Assembly: GCF_014270035.1 (NCBI RefSeq)
Contig: NZ_JACNEP010000007.1
Coordinates: forward strand, 225,223 to 289,222
Length of the DNA stretch: 64,000 nt
Direction of reading: 5' to 3'
From: Neptunicella marina
Lineage (GTDB): Bacteria; Pseudomonadota; Gammaproteobacteria; Enterobacterales; Alteromonadaceae
Position 1 is the first letter of the stretch; every line of letters begins with the position of its first letter. Position numbers and translations under genes: made by a program. Below the pieces are notes generated by a model. That model had not been told where the DNA came from and made no database searches. It saw only the letters and a program-made list of their open reading frames with translations. Of the stretch, positions 35,426-45,019 are shown in pieces.

Positions 35426-36727
35426 TTAAGCTTGTTTGTTCATGATATCATCGAATGGTGTTTCGACTTCAGTCACTTGTGCTGATTCAAGAATAAGGTC
35501 AATTGCCTGATCTTCAAGGGCAACATTCTGCATTTGTTGCATTAATTCCTGATTTGATTTGTAGTAGCTAATAACTTCCTGAGGATCTTCATAAGCAGAA
35601 GCTGCAGATTCGATCATCTGATCAACACGGTCGCTATCTACCTTCAGCTCGTTTTGTTTGATCACTTCACCTAACAACAAACCAATGCTTACACGACGTT
35701 CTGCATTTTCTTTAAACAGTTCAGCTGGTAATTCTGGTGTTTTACCACCAGTTTGACCGCCAAAACGCTGAATTGCCTGTTGACGCAAAACATCAACTTC
35801 CTGCTCAACCAATGCTTTTGGTAATTCAACTTCATTGGCTTCTAATAAACCAGTCAATACTTGTTCTTTGATACGGTTCTTCAGGTTTTGAGTTAATTCG
35901 CGATCCATGTTTTTACGCACTTCTGTCTTTAACTCTTTAACACCACCTTCCTCAATACCGAATAATTTAGCAAATTCGTCATCCAGTTTAGGCAGATTTA
36001 ATGCTTCAACTTTCTTCACTGTAATGGCGAAAGTAGCAGCTTTACCTTTTAAATTTTCTGCGTGATAGTCTTCCGGGAAAGTTACGTCAACAGAGACTTC
36101 TGAACCAGCTTTAGCACCAACGATACCCTCTTCGAAACCCGGGATCATTCGACCTTTGCCCATTTCCAGCGTAAAGTCTTCGGCTTTACCACCTTCAAAT
36201 TCTTCGCCATCGATACTACCAACAAAATCGATAGTCACCTGGTCTTCTGCTTTAGCAGCGCGTTTTACTTCGCTCCAGGTCGCGTGTTGCTTACGCAGTG
36301 TTTCCAACATACCTTTTACGTCGTCTGCGTTAATTTTTACAACAGGTTTCTCAACCTTGATGGTATCTAAGCCAGACAATTTAACTTCCGGATAAACTTC
36401 AAAAGATGCAACGAACTCAATGCCTTCGCCTTCTACATCTTTTTTCAGTTCAAATGTCGGAGCTCCAGCAGGTGTCAGTTTTTCCTGCATAATCGCCTGA
36501 TAGAAATTACGTTGCATCACTTCACCAGAGATTTCCTGACGAACAGCCTGACCATAACGTTTTTGAATAACTTTAACTGGCACTTTACCCGGACGGAAAC
36601 CGTTAATACGCTGAGTCTTGGCTAATTGCTGTAAACGTGATTTAACTGCGGAATCAATATTTTCCGCTTCGACTGTGATCGTCAGACGGCGTTCTAAACC
36701 TTGAGTCGTCTCAACTGAAACTTGCAT
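35426..36727 (-). CDS. tig: trigger factor
   Basis: This 433-residue ribosome-bound chaperone has three domains: the ribosome-docking N-domain with the signature [17 protein letters not shown], a FKBP-type isomerase domain (about 150-240, [38 protein letters not shown] in two parts), and the helical C-terminal arms. It meets nascent chains at the tunnel exit. The length is the same as in E. coli (432). It is the first gene of the tig-clpP-clpX-lon cluster. Confidence 0.97.
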   Translation of the reverse strand: MQVSVETTQGLERRLTITVEAENIDSAVKSRLQQLAKTQRINGFRPGKVPVKVIQKRYGQAVRQEISGEVMQRNFYQAIMQEKLTPAGAPTFELKKDVEGEGIEFVASFEVYPEVKLSGLDTIKVEKPVVKINADDVKGMLETLRKQHATWSEVKRAAKAEDQVTIDFVGSIDGEEFEGGKAEDFTLEMGKGRMIPGFEEGIVGAKAGSEVSVDVTFPEDYHAENLKGKAATFAITVKKVEALNLPKLDDEFAKLFGIEEGGVKELKTEVRKNMDRELTQNLKNRIKEQVLTGLLEANEVELPKALVEQEVDVLRQQAIQRFGGQTGGKTPELPAELFKENAERRVSIGLLLGEVIKQNELKVDSDRVDQMIESAASAYEDPQEVISYYKSNQELMQQMQNVALEDQAIDLILESAQVTEVETPFDDIMNKQA

Positions 36728-36983
36728 TCTTATACCTCAATATTGCGCTGTATGGCGCTTATAATTTGTCATTCATTAAGGGGATCAACATATATGTGCG
36801 AAAGCATTTCCGCTACTGAACAACCGCCATGAAAGACACTTGACTAGAAAAAAGACGCAGCATTATAGCGGTGACTTTTTTATGAGTCGAGCCGAAAACC
36901 TAAAAAAATCGCCAGATAATGGAAATTATTACGGGTAATTGCACAAATAATCTGTGACTGATTGATACAAAGGGAAAAGAAAA

Positions 36984-37060
36984 TGGTCGGTGAGACAGGA
37001 TTTGAACCTGCGACCCCTTGGACCCAAACCAAGTGCGCTACCAAACTGCGCTACTCACCG
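36984..37060 (-). tRNA. tRNA-Pro (anticodon TGG), distal copy
   Basis: The 77-base cloverleaf on the minus strand starts CGGTGAG, with anticodon arm CTTGG-TTTGGGT-CCAAG, T-loop GGTTCAAATCC and an encoded CCA. It is identical over all 77 bases to the copy at 37402-37478. It is the last of five tRNAs on this transcript. Confidence 0.95.
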
Positions 37061-37087
37061 AATAATTTTTATCGGAAACCGTGAAAA

Positions 37088-37172
37088 TGGTGCGGAAGGA
37101 GAGACTTGAACTCTCACGCCGTGAAGCACTGGAACCTAAATCCAGCGTGTCTACCAATTTCACCACTTCCGC
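37088..37172 (-). tRNA. tRNA-Leu (anticodon TAG)
   Basis: The 85-base tRNA with a long variable arm starts GCGGAAG, with anticodon arm CTGGA-TTTAGGT-TCCAG and an encoded CCA. Fourth gene of the tRNA transcript. Confidence 0.95.
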
Positions 37173-37179
37173 AAGAAAG

Positions 37180-37256
37180 TGGGGTGGACGATGGGGCTCG
37201 AACCCACGACAACCGGAATCACAATCCGGGGCTCTACCAACTGAGCTACGCCCACC
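37180..37256 (-). tRNA. tRNA-His (anticodon GTG)
   Basis: The 77-base tRNA includes the extra G at -1 (GGTGGGCG pairing with CGTCCACC), anticodon arm CCGGA-TTGTGAT-TCCGG and an encoded CCA. Third gene of the tRNA transcript. Confidence 0.95.
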
Positions 37257-37294
37257 ATAGAGGTGTTTTTTTCACTTGACTGAGGCAACGCCAA

Positions 37295-37371
<77 letters not shown>

Positions 37372-37401
37372 ATAATACGCACCTGCGACAGTTCAAGCAA
37401 G

Positions 37402-37478
37402 TGGTCGGTGAGACAGGATTTGAACCTGCGACCCCTTGGACCCAAACCAAGTGCGCTACCAAACTGCGCTACTCACCG
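37402..37478 (-). tRNA. tRNA-Pro (anticodon TGG), proximal copy
   Basis: Identical to the tRNA-Pro at 36984-37060. It is promoter-proximal, so the transcript reads Pro-Arg-His-Leu-Pro; E. coli has Arg-His-Leu-Pro, so this copy is the extra one. Confidence 0.95.
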
Positions 37479-37524
37479 CCTTTCAAAGCTAGTAACGACG
37501 ATGCCCTGCCGTTATGGGAGGCGC

Positions 37525-37553
37525 ATATTACCCACTTGCCTATAGGTCGTCAA
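37525..37553 (-). promoter_or_regulatory. promoter of the tRNA cluster
   Basis: On the minus strand TTGACG (-35), 17-bp spacer, TAATAT (-10), followed by the GC-rich discriminator GCGCCTCCC typical of stringently controlled stable-RNA promoters. Confidence 0.8.
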
Positions 37554-37723
37554 ACACTTTTTTAAACAAAAAGTTTGAATGATTAGAATTAAAGCAATGT
37601 TCACAAAAAACAGCCAGTAACGGGTGTATTTCAGTCAATAAAGTAACTATCAAGATTGCCTGTATTCAACGCGATGTGTGACAATAGCGCCCCTGTTTAA
37701 TTGTCAAAAAAAGAAAACCCTCG

Positions 37724-38578
37724 ATGCCAGCGCAAATTATTGATGGAAAATTAATAGCCAAACAAGTCAGAGTGAATGTAGCCGAACATGTTCGTTCAAT
37801 CGTTTCATCAGGAAAACGAGCTCCGGGACTGGCTGTCGTTTTAGTTGGCGCGGATCCCGCTTCACAAGTCTATGTTGGAAGCAAACGGAAAGCCTGTGAA
37901 GAAGTTGGTTTCGTGTCTAAATCCTTTGATTTACCCTCTAATACGGGTCAGCAGCAATTACTGGATTTAATTGATAAATTAAATCAGGACAAAGAAATCG
38001 ATGGCATTTTAGTGCAGTTGCCGTTACCAGCGGGACTCGATGCCAATGAAATTCTGGAACGCATTCATCCTAATAAAGATGTTGATGGTTTCCATCCTTA
38101 TAATATTGGTCGTCTGGCGGAACGTATGCCCGCCCTTCGCCCCTGCACACCTAAAGGCATTATGACACTGATAGAATCCAGCAAACGTCCGGTAAAAGGA
38201 TTGGATGCTGTCGTTGTAGGTGCATCTAACATTGTCGGCCGTCCCATGTCGTTAGAGCTATTACTGGCTGGATGCACTACCACCGTATGTCATAAATTCA
38301 CCAAGAACTTACGAGCCCATGTTGAACGCGCAGATTTACTGGTGGTCGCTGTAGGTAAAGCTGAGTTTATTCCCGGTGAGTGGATTAAACCTGGCGCCAT
38401 TGTCATTGATGTAGGTATTAACCGGGTGGATGATGGTTCTCTAGTGGGGGATGTCGAATACAAGGTTTCCAGCGAACGAGCGGGCTGGATCACACCTGTA
38501 CCTGGTGGTGTAGGGCCTATGACAGTTGCGAGCCTTATAGAAAATACTCTTGAAGCGTACGTAAAATACCACTCCTGA
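37724..38578 (+). CDS. folD: bifunctional methylenetetrahydrofolate dehydrogenase/cyclohydrolase
   Basis: This 284-residue cytoplasmic enzyme interconverts 5,10-methylene- and 10-formyl-tetrahydrofolate with NADP. The signature stretches are [22 protein letters not shown] (with the catalytic lysine), [25 protein letters not shown], the nucleotide-binding [13 protein letters not shown] and the C-terminal [15 protein letters not shown]. Its place beside tRNA genes and downstream of trigger factor is common. It is a single gene, closed by a terminator shared with metT. Confidence 0.97.
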   Translation: MPAQIIDGKLIAKQVRVNVAEHVRSIVSSGKRAPGLAVVLVGADPASQVYVGSKRKACEEVGFVSKSFDLPSNTGQQQLLDLIDKLNQDKEIDGILVQLPLPAGLDANEILERIHPNKDVDGFHPYNIGRLAERMPALRPCTPKGIMTLIESSKRPVKGLDAVVVGASNIVGRPMSLELLLAGCTTTVCHKFTKNLRAHVERADLLVVAVGKAEFIPGEWIKPGAIVIDVGINRVDDGSLVGDVEYKVSSERAGWITPVPGGVGPMTVASLIENTLEAYVKYHS

Positions 38579-38587
38579 TACACACCA

Positions 38588-38613
38588 TAAAAAGGCGCTT
38601 TAAGCGCCTTTTT
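38588..38613. terminator. bidirectional terminator embedding the metT stop codon
   Basis: GGCGCT (38594-38599), TTA (38600-38602, the metT stop on the other strand), AGCGCC (38603-38608), flanked by A and T runs. The last sense codons of metT are part of the stem. Confidence 0.88.
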
Positions 38614-39916
38614 TATGTCTGATGTAATGCCAGACAAAACTCAATATTGTAATAATTGCCAACAAATAACAGTAAAAAGCAAAGGGAATAATATCCACAG
38701 GCGAGATAGAAAAACTCGCACCAAGTAACAGCAACTGTGCACCGTATGGCAGGATCCCCTGTAATACGCACGCAAATATATCCACAAGACTCGCGGCTTG
38801 TTTAGCTTCTATACCACCTTCCTTTGCCAGTGATTTCACTGTATCTCCGGCCACAATGATCGCCACCGTATTGTTTGCCACACAGGCATTAACACTGCTT
38901 ATCAAGCCCGCAATACCGATTGAGTAACCCAATTCTTTTGGCAACGCTGTTGCTTTTACAAGTCTGGAAATTGCATTAACTAAAAAGACTAATCCACCTT
39001 GCTGACGCATTAACGCCGACAAGCCCCCCAGCAATAAAGATAAAATAAATACTTCCTGCATTTGGGTGAAACCGTTGTATACGTCTTTACCGATGCTAAC
39101 AACCTGATATTCACCAAATAACATGCCCAATAGCGCGCTGGCGACAATACCTATGGTTAAAACGGTAAACACATTCATGCCAGCGACTGCCAAAATCAAA
39201 ATCAGCACATATGGCAACACTAACCATAAATTTGAACTATCAGGCGGTGTTACTTCAGCAGGTACGCCAAGGGTCAGCAGTAATACAATAACCAGAAGGG
39301 CGGCAGGTAATGCCAGTTTAATGTTGGCGCGGAATTTATCCTTCATATCACAACCCTGAGTACGGGTTGCTGCGATAGTGGTATCAGAAATAATCGACAA
39401 GTTATCACCAAAAATAGCACCACTAACCAATACACCAGCCATTAAGGCGGGCTCTATTCCGGCTTGTAGTGCAACACCGCTGGCGATTGGCGCTAAGGCC
39501 GCCAGAGTGCCCATTGAGGTACCCATTGAGGTAGCAATAAAGGCTGCAATAATAAAAAGCCCTGGCAAAATAAAACTGGCAGGCACCAGTTGTAACCCCA
39601 GAGCAACGGTTGCATCCACGCCACCTGAAGCTTTAGCAACGGATGAAAACGCCCCGGCCATCAGATATATCAAGCACATAGTAATGATATTGCTATGCCC
39701 TGCCCCTTGCACAAATTCAGCAATGGTTTTATCCAGTGATAAACGGGATAAAAAAACAGCAAGTAGCACGGCCGGTAACATAGCTGCTGGCGCTGGTAGC
39801 TGATAAAACGCAAAATCGACACCTTGTGACTGGAAGTAAAAACCCACTCCCAAAAACAATGCCAGAAAGAGCACAAGTGGTAACAAGGCAACCGGATTTG
39901 CATTATGGTTTTGCAT
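38600..39916 (-). CDS. metT: NhaC-superfamily transporter, probable methionine transporter MetT
   Basis: This 438-residue inner-membrane protein has about ten to twelve hydrophobic helices. It belongs to the NhaC Na+/H+ antiporter superfamily (ATSMGTSMGTLAALAPIA, GAIFGDNLSIISDTTIA, SSVNACVANNTVAIIVAG). By fold alone it would be called an antiporter. The operator in front of it changes that: three tandem MetJ boxes lie 12 bp before the ATG. MetJ-controlled members of this superfamily in Vibrio and Shewanella relatives are known from regulon work as the predicted methionine transporter MetT. The stop codon lies in the loop of the shared terminator. Confidence 0.8.
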   Translation of the reverse strand: MQNHNANPVALLPLVLFLALFLGVGFYFQSQGVDFAFYQLPAPAAMLPAVLLAVFLSRLSLDKTIAEFVQGAGHSNIITMCLIYLMAGAFSSVAKASGGVDATVALGLQLVPASFILPGLFIIAAFIATSMGTSMGTLAALAPIASGVALQAGIEPALMAGVLVSGAIFGDNLSIISDTTIAATRTQGCDMKDKFRANIKLALPAALLVIVLLLTLGVPAEVTPPDSSNLWLVLPYVLILILAVAGMNVFTVLTIGIVASALLGMLFGEYQVVSIGKDVYNGFTQMQEVFILSLLLGGLSALMRQQGGLVFLVNAISRLVKATALPKELGYSIGIAGLISSVNACVANNTVAIIVAGDTVKSLAKEGGIEAKQAASLVDIFACVLQGILPYGAQLLLLGASFSISPVDIIPFAFYCYLLAIITILSFVWHYIRHKKGA

Positions 39917-39927
39917 AAATTCACCAA

Positions 39928-39951
39928 AGACGTTTAGACGTCTAGAATTCT
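39928..39951. promoter_or_regulatory. three tandem MetJ boxes upstream of metT
   Basis: Adjacent octamers on the plus strand: AGACGTTT (7/8), AGACGTCT (8/8 consensus), AGAATTCT (6/8). On the minus strand a possible promoter TTGCAC-N16-TAGAAT runs into them, so bound MetJ would block transcription. Confidence 0.85.
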
Positions 39952-40013
39952 AACCATTTTGATTTTCGGTGCAACCGATAATTATCAGTGGCAATATTCC
40001 GTTCAATTATGAA

Positions 40014-40073
40014 TCAATCAGCTTCTTCAGTGCCTGAAGAGCATCCCGTTTTTTTAGCCGAACGTTTTTGCAT
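40014..40073 (-). CDS. possible 19-residue peptide
   Basis: The minus-strand ATG at 40073 is preceded by AAGGAG at ideal spacing and opens 19 codons (MQKRSAKKTGCSSGTEEAD) before TGA. The peptide is hydrophilic with one Cys and a Lys/Arg-rich N-terminal half. It lies 50 bases after the YggN-like gene and about 60 bases before the MetJ boxes of metT, so it may be the second gene of a small operon or a leader. No family is recognised, and the case rests on the ribosome site only. Confidence 0.35.
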   Translation of the reverse strand: MQKRSAKKTGCSSGTEEAD

Positions 40074-40123
40074 TTGTATTCTCCTTAAACAACATTAACT
40101 GATTGTTTAAAAAGAAATTTAAA

Positions 40124-40906
40124 TTAATTTACCTGGTGACCTGTAACGATGACATCAAATGGTTGGAGTTGAGGAATAGACTTACGTAACTGATTTTCCA
40201 CATCATCCAGACGTTTCATTTTGCCACAAAACCATTTAGCTTTATTACGCAATGTCTGCGCGCGCGGCCCAACCTGACGCTCGATTTCAGCGCCCATGGT
40301 TTCCAGGCGCAATGATAGGTTATCCATGCGTTGCTGCGTTTGAGCGTCACCATCGCTGGTAAGTCCGGCTATAGCGGACAATATCCCACCTATTGAGGTT
40401 TTGATGGCATGTTCGATTTCTTCTTCCATTTTGGCATCAACCAGAAGATCAACATTTTCCAGACTACGGGGACCAATATAGTAGTAATCTTCGGTATGGA
40501 TAAATTTTTTGCCAACCTTACGTTTCACCCGCTTTAACGCGCTGGAAAGTCGTTTATAACTGGTATGATCTTCTCCCACCAGGCCAAGATAAACATTTTC
40601 CACTGTACTGATGGCGATATCGACACCTTCCGTTGCGAGCAACACCATTTTGGGCATGGCATAATGGATACCGTGTGAAAATTCGGCCAGCAATTGATTT
40701 TGTTGTTCATTTAGCATTAACCAGTCACCTTGCACAATCAACTGATTATCGCCGTTAATCTGATAAAGGGTTCGGTAGTCTTCCACTATACGGATCTGAT
40801 TATCATTAACCAGAATGCCCTGCTGCAGATCCATATCGCATTCAAAGTCTGCAAAGCAGGAGGAGCTCACCAACAACAAGCAACTGGTCATGAGTGTTTT
40901 TAACAT
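40124..40906 (-). CDS. YggN-like DUF2884 periplasmic protein
   Basis: This exported protein of about 260 residues has a signal peptide (MLKTLMTSCLLLVSSSCFA). The mature part has the DUF2884 layout: FECDMDLQQGILVNDNQIRI, YQINGDNQLIVQGDWLMLNEQQNQLLAEF, and a late amphipathic region with LGxMGAEIERQ-like helices and FCGKMKRLDDVENQLRKSIP. The function of YggN is unknown. Three in-frame ATGs exist (40921, 40915, 40906); 40906 is preferred because GTGGA lies 8 bases before it and the signal peptide then starts properly. Confidence 0.75.
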   Translation of the reverse strand: MLKTLMTSCLLLVSSSCFADFECDMDLQQGILVNDNQIRIVEDYRTLYQINGDNQLIVQGDWLMLNEQQNQLLAEFSHGIHYAMPKMVLLATEGVDIAISTVENVYLGLVGEDHTSYKRLSSALKRVKRKVGKKFIHTEDYYYIGPRSLENVDLLVDAKMEEEIEHAIKTSIGGILSAIAGLTSDGDAQTQQRMDNLSLRLETMGAEIERQVGPRAQTLRNKAKWFCGKMKRLDDVENQLRKSIPQLQPFDVIVTGHQVN

Positions 40907-40993
40907 ATGCAACATCCACATTAATACAAATGTATTGTGGATCTAATTTGAGCCAAACAAAAGGTTCACAGGCTCAGGTGTTCAAATTGCGAG

Positions 40994-41506
40994 CTAATCT
41001 GCGGTTTTAACTAAACGAACATAGGGAAACAAGGTTTGGGTTTTAGTGGCATTGCTACCATTAAAAAAAGCCACAACCCAACTTTTGGTTGGATCGGTCA
41101 TGGATGGTGTGGACGTCCAGAAATCATCAGCCGGAGTGTCAGGAAATAAGCCCTCGTTGATTGCTGGTCGAACACACTGACGTTCAACGATGGTATTTAA
41201 CTCTTTCATATTGGGTAATCGCCAGCCGGTTTGCTGGTTAAAAACATAACCATGTGCTAATTGTAATGCTTGTTGCCAGTTCATCGGTTTGGCATCTCCG
41301 GTACAGCGCCCTGAGGTTTGATTCCAAGTCTGACCAATTGCACAACGCATCCACAACAACCGATTAGTATTGTCCCTTAGCATACCTCCTGTTATTTGTG
41401 TGTATTGGTCTTCATTAATTGATGCAGGAATATTATTTTGACAGTCAGCTGTCGCCCAAGCGCTGACCAATACCAATGTCCCTAAAATTATTTTTAGTAT
41501 TTTCAT
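40994..41506 (-). CDS. exported DUF1566 (Lcl C-terminal-like) protein
   Basis: This 170-residue protein has a signal peptide (ending near ATADC) and one DUF1566 domain: DNTNRLLWMRCAIGQTWN, MNWQQALQLAHGY, GWRLPNMKELNTIVE, DDFWTSTPS, WVVAFFNG and a closing YVRLVK. DUF1566 is a C-type-lectin-like extracellular fold of unknown role, found in surface and adhesin-like proteins. Its ATG shares one base with the stop of the lipoprotein gene before it (TAATG); that protein ends in the same domain, so the two are a co-expressed pair. Confidence 0.82.
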   Translation of the reverse strand: MKILKIILGTLVLVSAWATADCQNNIPASINEDQYTQITGGMLRDNTNRLLWMRCAIGQTWNQTSGRCTGDAKPMNWQQALQLAHGYVFNQQTGWRLPNMKELNTIVERQCVRPAINEGLFPDTPADDFWTSTPSMTDPTKSWVVAFFNGSNATKTQTLFPYVRLVKTAD

Positions 41507-43209
41507 TAACGCCCCGCCCTTACCAGTCTGATATGTGCTGCACTGCCTTTATTAATAAAGTTGTCATTACCCGTGGCAAAATCCACCACCCAGGCATTTT
41601 GTGATTCATCATTACTCACACCATCAGCACTGGGCTCACTTGTCCAGTACCATACAGGAGCGGTTAAACCCGACGTAGCAAAGGGAAAATAATTCGAATC
41701 AATTAACGGAGCGGTGGTTTTGCCCAAATGCAAAATAGACACTAATTCGTTATGGCTCGGTAATCGCCAGTCATAAAATCCACACACTCCTGCATTGTTC
41801 ACTGCCAACACATAATCAGTGGTATTACATTGTGCCAGGTTGCAATTGCTTGCCGCACCATTAAGCGCGCCATCAATACCACCATTATTTTCTTGCTGAT
41901 ACCAGGAAAAGCTGTGCTGATAAAATCCCAAACCTGCACTGGCTTGTTTCACTTCCCAAATTAGCCCAGTAACATTGTCTCTCACACAACGCCAGGTCGT
42001 CGCATTATCAGGTAGTTCATCACCGTAGAGATCCAGCTTGGTAAAATCAAAACCTTTGTCGCCTTCACCGGCTTTGGGCTGGTTACCATTTTTTGCGATA
42101 GCATCGCGCCCATTATCTGCATCCTGATTAGGATATTGCGCAACTAACGCCTGAGAATTTACCTGTGCTGACCCATCAGAATGCAAAATAACACCAGTGT
42201 CATTTAAACGACTTAATACCTGTGGTACCACTTTAACATCCAAGCTATCTTCTACCTTATTTCCAAGTGCATCCGTCACTTGCAGGGTAAAGGTAGCAGT
42301 GGATGACTCAGTCACGCTGGGGGCGACTGCATAGGTTGCCAGAGTATTTTCACTGACAATGGATGGTGCCAGTTGAGAATCATTTAACCAGCGGTAACTA
42401 AGCGGCATGGCATCAGGATTAACCGTATCAGCCTGACCTAACAGCAGTATATTTTCGCCACTGGTGACGGTTACATTTTCTCCGGCATAAACAGTGGGTA
42501 AAGTATCACTTGCCGCTACCACCGCGATGGTAACCTGTGCTGTGTTCTGCCCGCCTTCGCCATCAGTAACGGTTAAACTAAATGTCATGGACTCACCAGG
42601 ATCTGCAATTGGTGCAGTTAACCTCAAAATTTCCCCATCCAGACTTTTTCCCTGAGTAATATCGCTACCGGCTGTTTGTGACCAACGCCATTCAGTAATG
42701 GGATTATTTATATCGACTGCGTCTGTATCAAAACTGCTGGTGCCATCCAAAACAATTGCCGACCCAGCAGGGAATTGTAAGCTGGCATAATTAGCGTGTT
42801 GATTGGCGACGATGACCGGCGTAGGCAAAGTATTTACTGGCTGAATCGTAATCATTACCGAATCGGTTGCTGCGTTGCCCAATCCGTCAGTCACGGTCAG
42901 GCTGGCAATGTAATCAACAGGAACCGTGGTTTGAGGTGCCGTAAAAGAAGCGGCTGCCATCGTAGTATCGTCGTGAGCAATATCCAGAGCAGGAGTAAGG
43001 CTCCAGGCATAAGTTAACTCTGTAGTTTGACCTCTTGCACTACCGGTTAACGCGACCAGCGAGTTTTCGTTAGCACTGAAATCATCAGGAAGAGTAATGG
43101 ATACTGCAGGTTTGGGAGGTTGCTCGACAGGGGCTGTCGATAAGGTATCCTCGCCTGAACACGCCAGTAACGAAAACAATATAAAACTGACAAAATACAA
43201 ACGTAACAA
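41506..43209 (-). CDS. lipoprotein with PKD/cadherin-like repeats and DUF1566 domain
   Basis: This 567-residue lipoprotein (acylated Cys17 in SLLACSGED) has a Pro/Thr-rich linker and then three PKD/REJ-like beta-sandwich repeats of about 90-100 residues, each with a pattern such as YAWSLTP ... ASLTVTDGLGN. The C-terminal 170 residues form a DUF1566 domain (GLIWEVKQASAGL ... YDWRLPSHNELVSILHLG ... YWTSEPSADG ... HIRLVRAG). The layout suggests a surface-displayed binding protein. It overlaps the second DUF1566 gene by one base. Confidence 0.8.
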   Translation of the reverse strand: MLRLYFVSFILFSLLACSGEDTLSTAPVEQPPKPAVSITLPDDFSANENSLVALTGSARGQTTELTYAWSLTPALDIAHDDTTMAAASFTAPQTTVPVDYIASLTVTDGLGNAATDSVMITIQPVNTLPTPVIVANQHANYASLQFPAGSAIVLDGTSSFDTDAVDINNPITEWRWSQTAGSDITQGKSLDGEILRLTAPIADPGESMTFSLTVTDGEGGQNTAQVTIAVVAASDTLPTVYAGENVTVTSGENILLLGQADTVNPDAMPLSYRWLNDSQLAPSIVSENTLATYAVAPSVTESSTATFTLQVTDALGNKVEDSLDVKVVPQVLSRLNDTGVILHSDGSAQVNSQALVAQYPNQDADNGRDAIAKNGNQPKAGEGDKGFDFTKLDLYGDELPDNATTWRCVRDNVTGLIWEVKQASAGLGFYQHSFSWYQQENNGGIDGALNGAASNCNLAQCNTTDYVLAVNNAGVCGFYDWRLPSHNELVSILHLGKTTAPLIDSNYFPFATSGLTAPVWYWTSEPSADGVSNDESQNAWVVDFATGNDNFINKGSAAHIRLVRAGR

Positions 43210-43283
43210 CAGGCTGTCCTTATTTAGTTTAACTGCCTAATGTATCGTTTGCTGACTCAAATACTTGATAGTTTTATATGATT

Positions 43284-43766
43284 TCAGACACTTTCACGTT
43301 CATTGATTTCTCCCAGTGTCACCTGGGTAATTTCAAGAAGCTTTTTACTGGCAGCGACATCTGTCATGTCGTAAACCATCATGCAGATATGGTCAACCGT
43401 ACCAGTGGTGCTTTTCAGCGGCGATAGCGTGATATTTTGGTACATATAGTCTTCACTACCAGTAATCGGACGATAGTTAGGAAAACGAAATAAATAAGGG
43501 CGCTGCTCCCAAATCATAAATGCCCGGTTTTTTAATTCAAACACCTGACGCGCTTTTTGAGTAAACCAGTTGCAATCAATGTCCGGAAACAGTTCAAACA
43601 AAGATTTATCTCTGACTTCACTGGGTAACATGCCACTGTGACTTTCCATAAATCCATTCCACAGCTTTATATTATAATCTTTATCCAGCACCACCAAACC
43701 CACATCCACTGTTTGCAACATATCCATCATCCAATGGAATTCTGTCAATTCAGTATGATCACTCAT
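43284..43766 (-). CDS. PAS-domain signalling protein
   Basis: This 160-residue soluble protein consists of one PAS domain (MDMLQTVDVGLVVLDKDYNIKLWNGFMESHSG) plus a C-terminal PAC-like strand region ending MMVYDMTDVAASKKLLEITQ. It has no kinase, GGDEF or transmembrane segment, so it must act through a partner. It lies 3 bp after the receiver/CheC gene, which points to a joint signalling pathway. The ligand is not predictable. Confidence 0.8.
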   Translation of the reverse strand: MSDHTELTEFHWMMDMLQTVDVGLVVLDKDYNIKLWNGFMESHSGMLPSEVRDKSLFELFPDIDCNWFTQKARQVFELKNRAFMIWEQRPYLFRFPNYRPITGSEDYMYQNITLSPLKSTTGTVDHICMMVYDMTDVAASKKLLEITQVTLGEINERESV

Positions 43767-43769
43767 GAA

Positions 43770-44765
43770 TTAATCCTCCATCCAATGGGATAATTTGTGG
43801 TTCATTATTTTCATCGATTCTTCAGTGACCAACATCAGTAAATCACAATGAACATTATATCCTTCCAGGCCATAACTCACTTCTATCGCAACGGTTCTGC
43901 GCCAGCGGGTTTTATTCGTTGAAATCAGTTCAGATATATTGCAGTGCTGTCCTAACACAACCGGATGCCCCTGACTAAAATGCATATCCAGTTGAGTGGC
44001 AAAACCATTTAAAAATGACCCAATCAGAATATTGGCGGCATCCATTAGCAGTTCAAGCTGAACCTGATCATCCACTTCATCTTTAACATTCAGTATTTTA
44101 GCAACGTCACCAAAACTGGAATCGCTGAGTATAAACAAGGCTTCACCACACACACCTGGCCCAACAAACCCCTGACAAATACCAGAAACTGATTCTTCAT
44201 CTTCAATATCCTGCAGCATCATTACCAGCTCTGATACTTCAATCAGATTAACGTTTGGAATAGGCAATTTCACAAATACGTTCATCAACCGCGCCAGATT
44301 ATCTCCCGCCTGTCCCATGGCAATATTAGCAATTTCCTGGTAACAATCACGAACTTGAGGATCAAGTCGTTCAAGCTGCTTAACCTGTTGATGATGAATT
44401 TCGGTATGAATTTGATGTTTGGTTAAAACCTGCTCCAACACTTCTGCGCGCACAGGTTTTTCAATAAACTCCAGCGCACCAAGTTTTTGGACTCGCTGAT
44501 GGGCTTCCGGCTGAATATCACCAGAAATAACAATGGTTTTGGTTGATAGTCCTTGCTGCTTAATTTGTTCCAGTACCTGATAACCATCCATAACAGGCAT
44601 GTTTAAGTCCAGTAATAATAACTGTCCTTTACCTTCTATTAGCGCATTAATTCCTTCCTGCCCATTTTTGGCAAAATGGACCGCGACATCCCAGTCGTCT
44701 GGCAGGCTCTTGGCAACTTGTTTGCGTGCAACCAAAGAGTCATCACATATAAGCACCGAAAACAT
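43770..44765 (-). CDS. response regulator with CheC/CheX-like phosphatase domain
   Basis: This 331-residue protein has an N-terminal receiver domain (MFSVLICDDSLVARKQVAKSL, phospho-acceptor Asp in LLLLDLNMPVMDGYQ, conserved Lys in EFIEKPV). The C-terminal CheC-like domain shows two copies of the signature helix: EIANIAMGQAGDNLARLMN and MDAANILIGSFLNGFATQL. CheC-family domains dephosphorylate receiver domains such as CheY-P, so the protein may be a phosphorylation-controlled phosphatase. No chemotaxis genes are nearby. It is followed at 3 bp by the PAS protein. Confidence 0.82.
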   Translation of the reverse strand: MFSVLICDDSLVARKQVAKSLPDDWDVAVHFAKNGQEGINALIEGKGQLLLLDLNMPVMDGYQVLEQIKQQGLSTKTIVISGDIQPEAHQRVQKLGALEFIEKPVRAEVLEQVLTKHQIHTEIHHQQVKQLERLDPQVRDCYQEIANIAMGQAGDNLARLMNVFVKLPIPNVNLIEVSELVMMLQDIEDEESVSGICQGFVGPGVCGEALFILSDSSFGDVAKILNVKDEVDDQVQLELLMDAANILIGSFLNGFATQLDMHFSQGHPVVLGQHCNISELISTNKTRWRRTVAIEVSYGLEGYNVHCDLLMLVTEESMKIMNHKLSHWMED

Positions 44766-45019
44766 AAACGTTTTCCTTAACAGGGTGAATGGTTATAACA
44801 CTAGTGATAGCAGCAAATTAACGGGATGCCCAATTTGAACCATCAACGACAACCACAGGCAACAACCTGACATGATACATTTTTTAACAACATATTAATG
44901 TATCGACAAGAATGGCAATTGATAAAGCAATTATCAAACAATTAATGTAAATAAATACCTGATAATTCCGGGAAAATTAGGTGCAAATATTCAAGTTTCA
45001 ATCAGCGTAAAGTCAATAT

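Noticed and set aside
38600..39916. Plain NhaC-type Na+/H+ antiporter
   Set aside because: Fold agrees, but the tandem MetJ boxes immediately upstream make a methionine-related role more likely.
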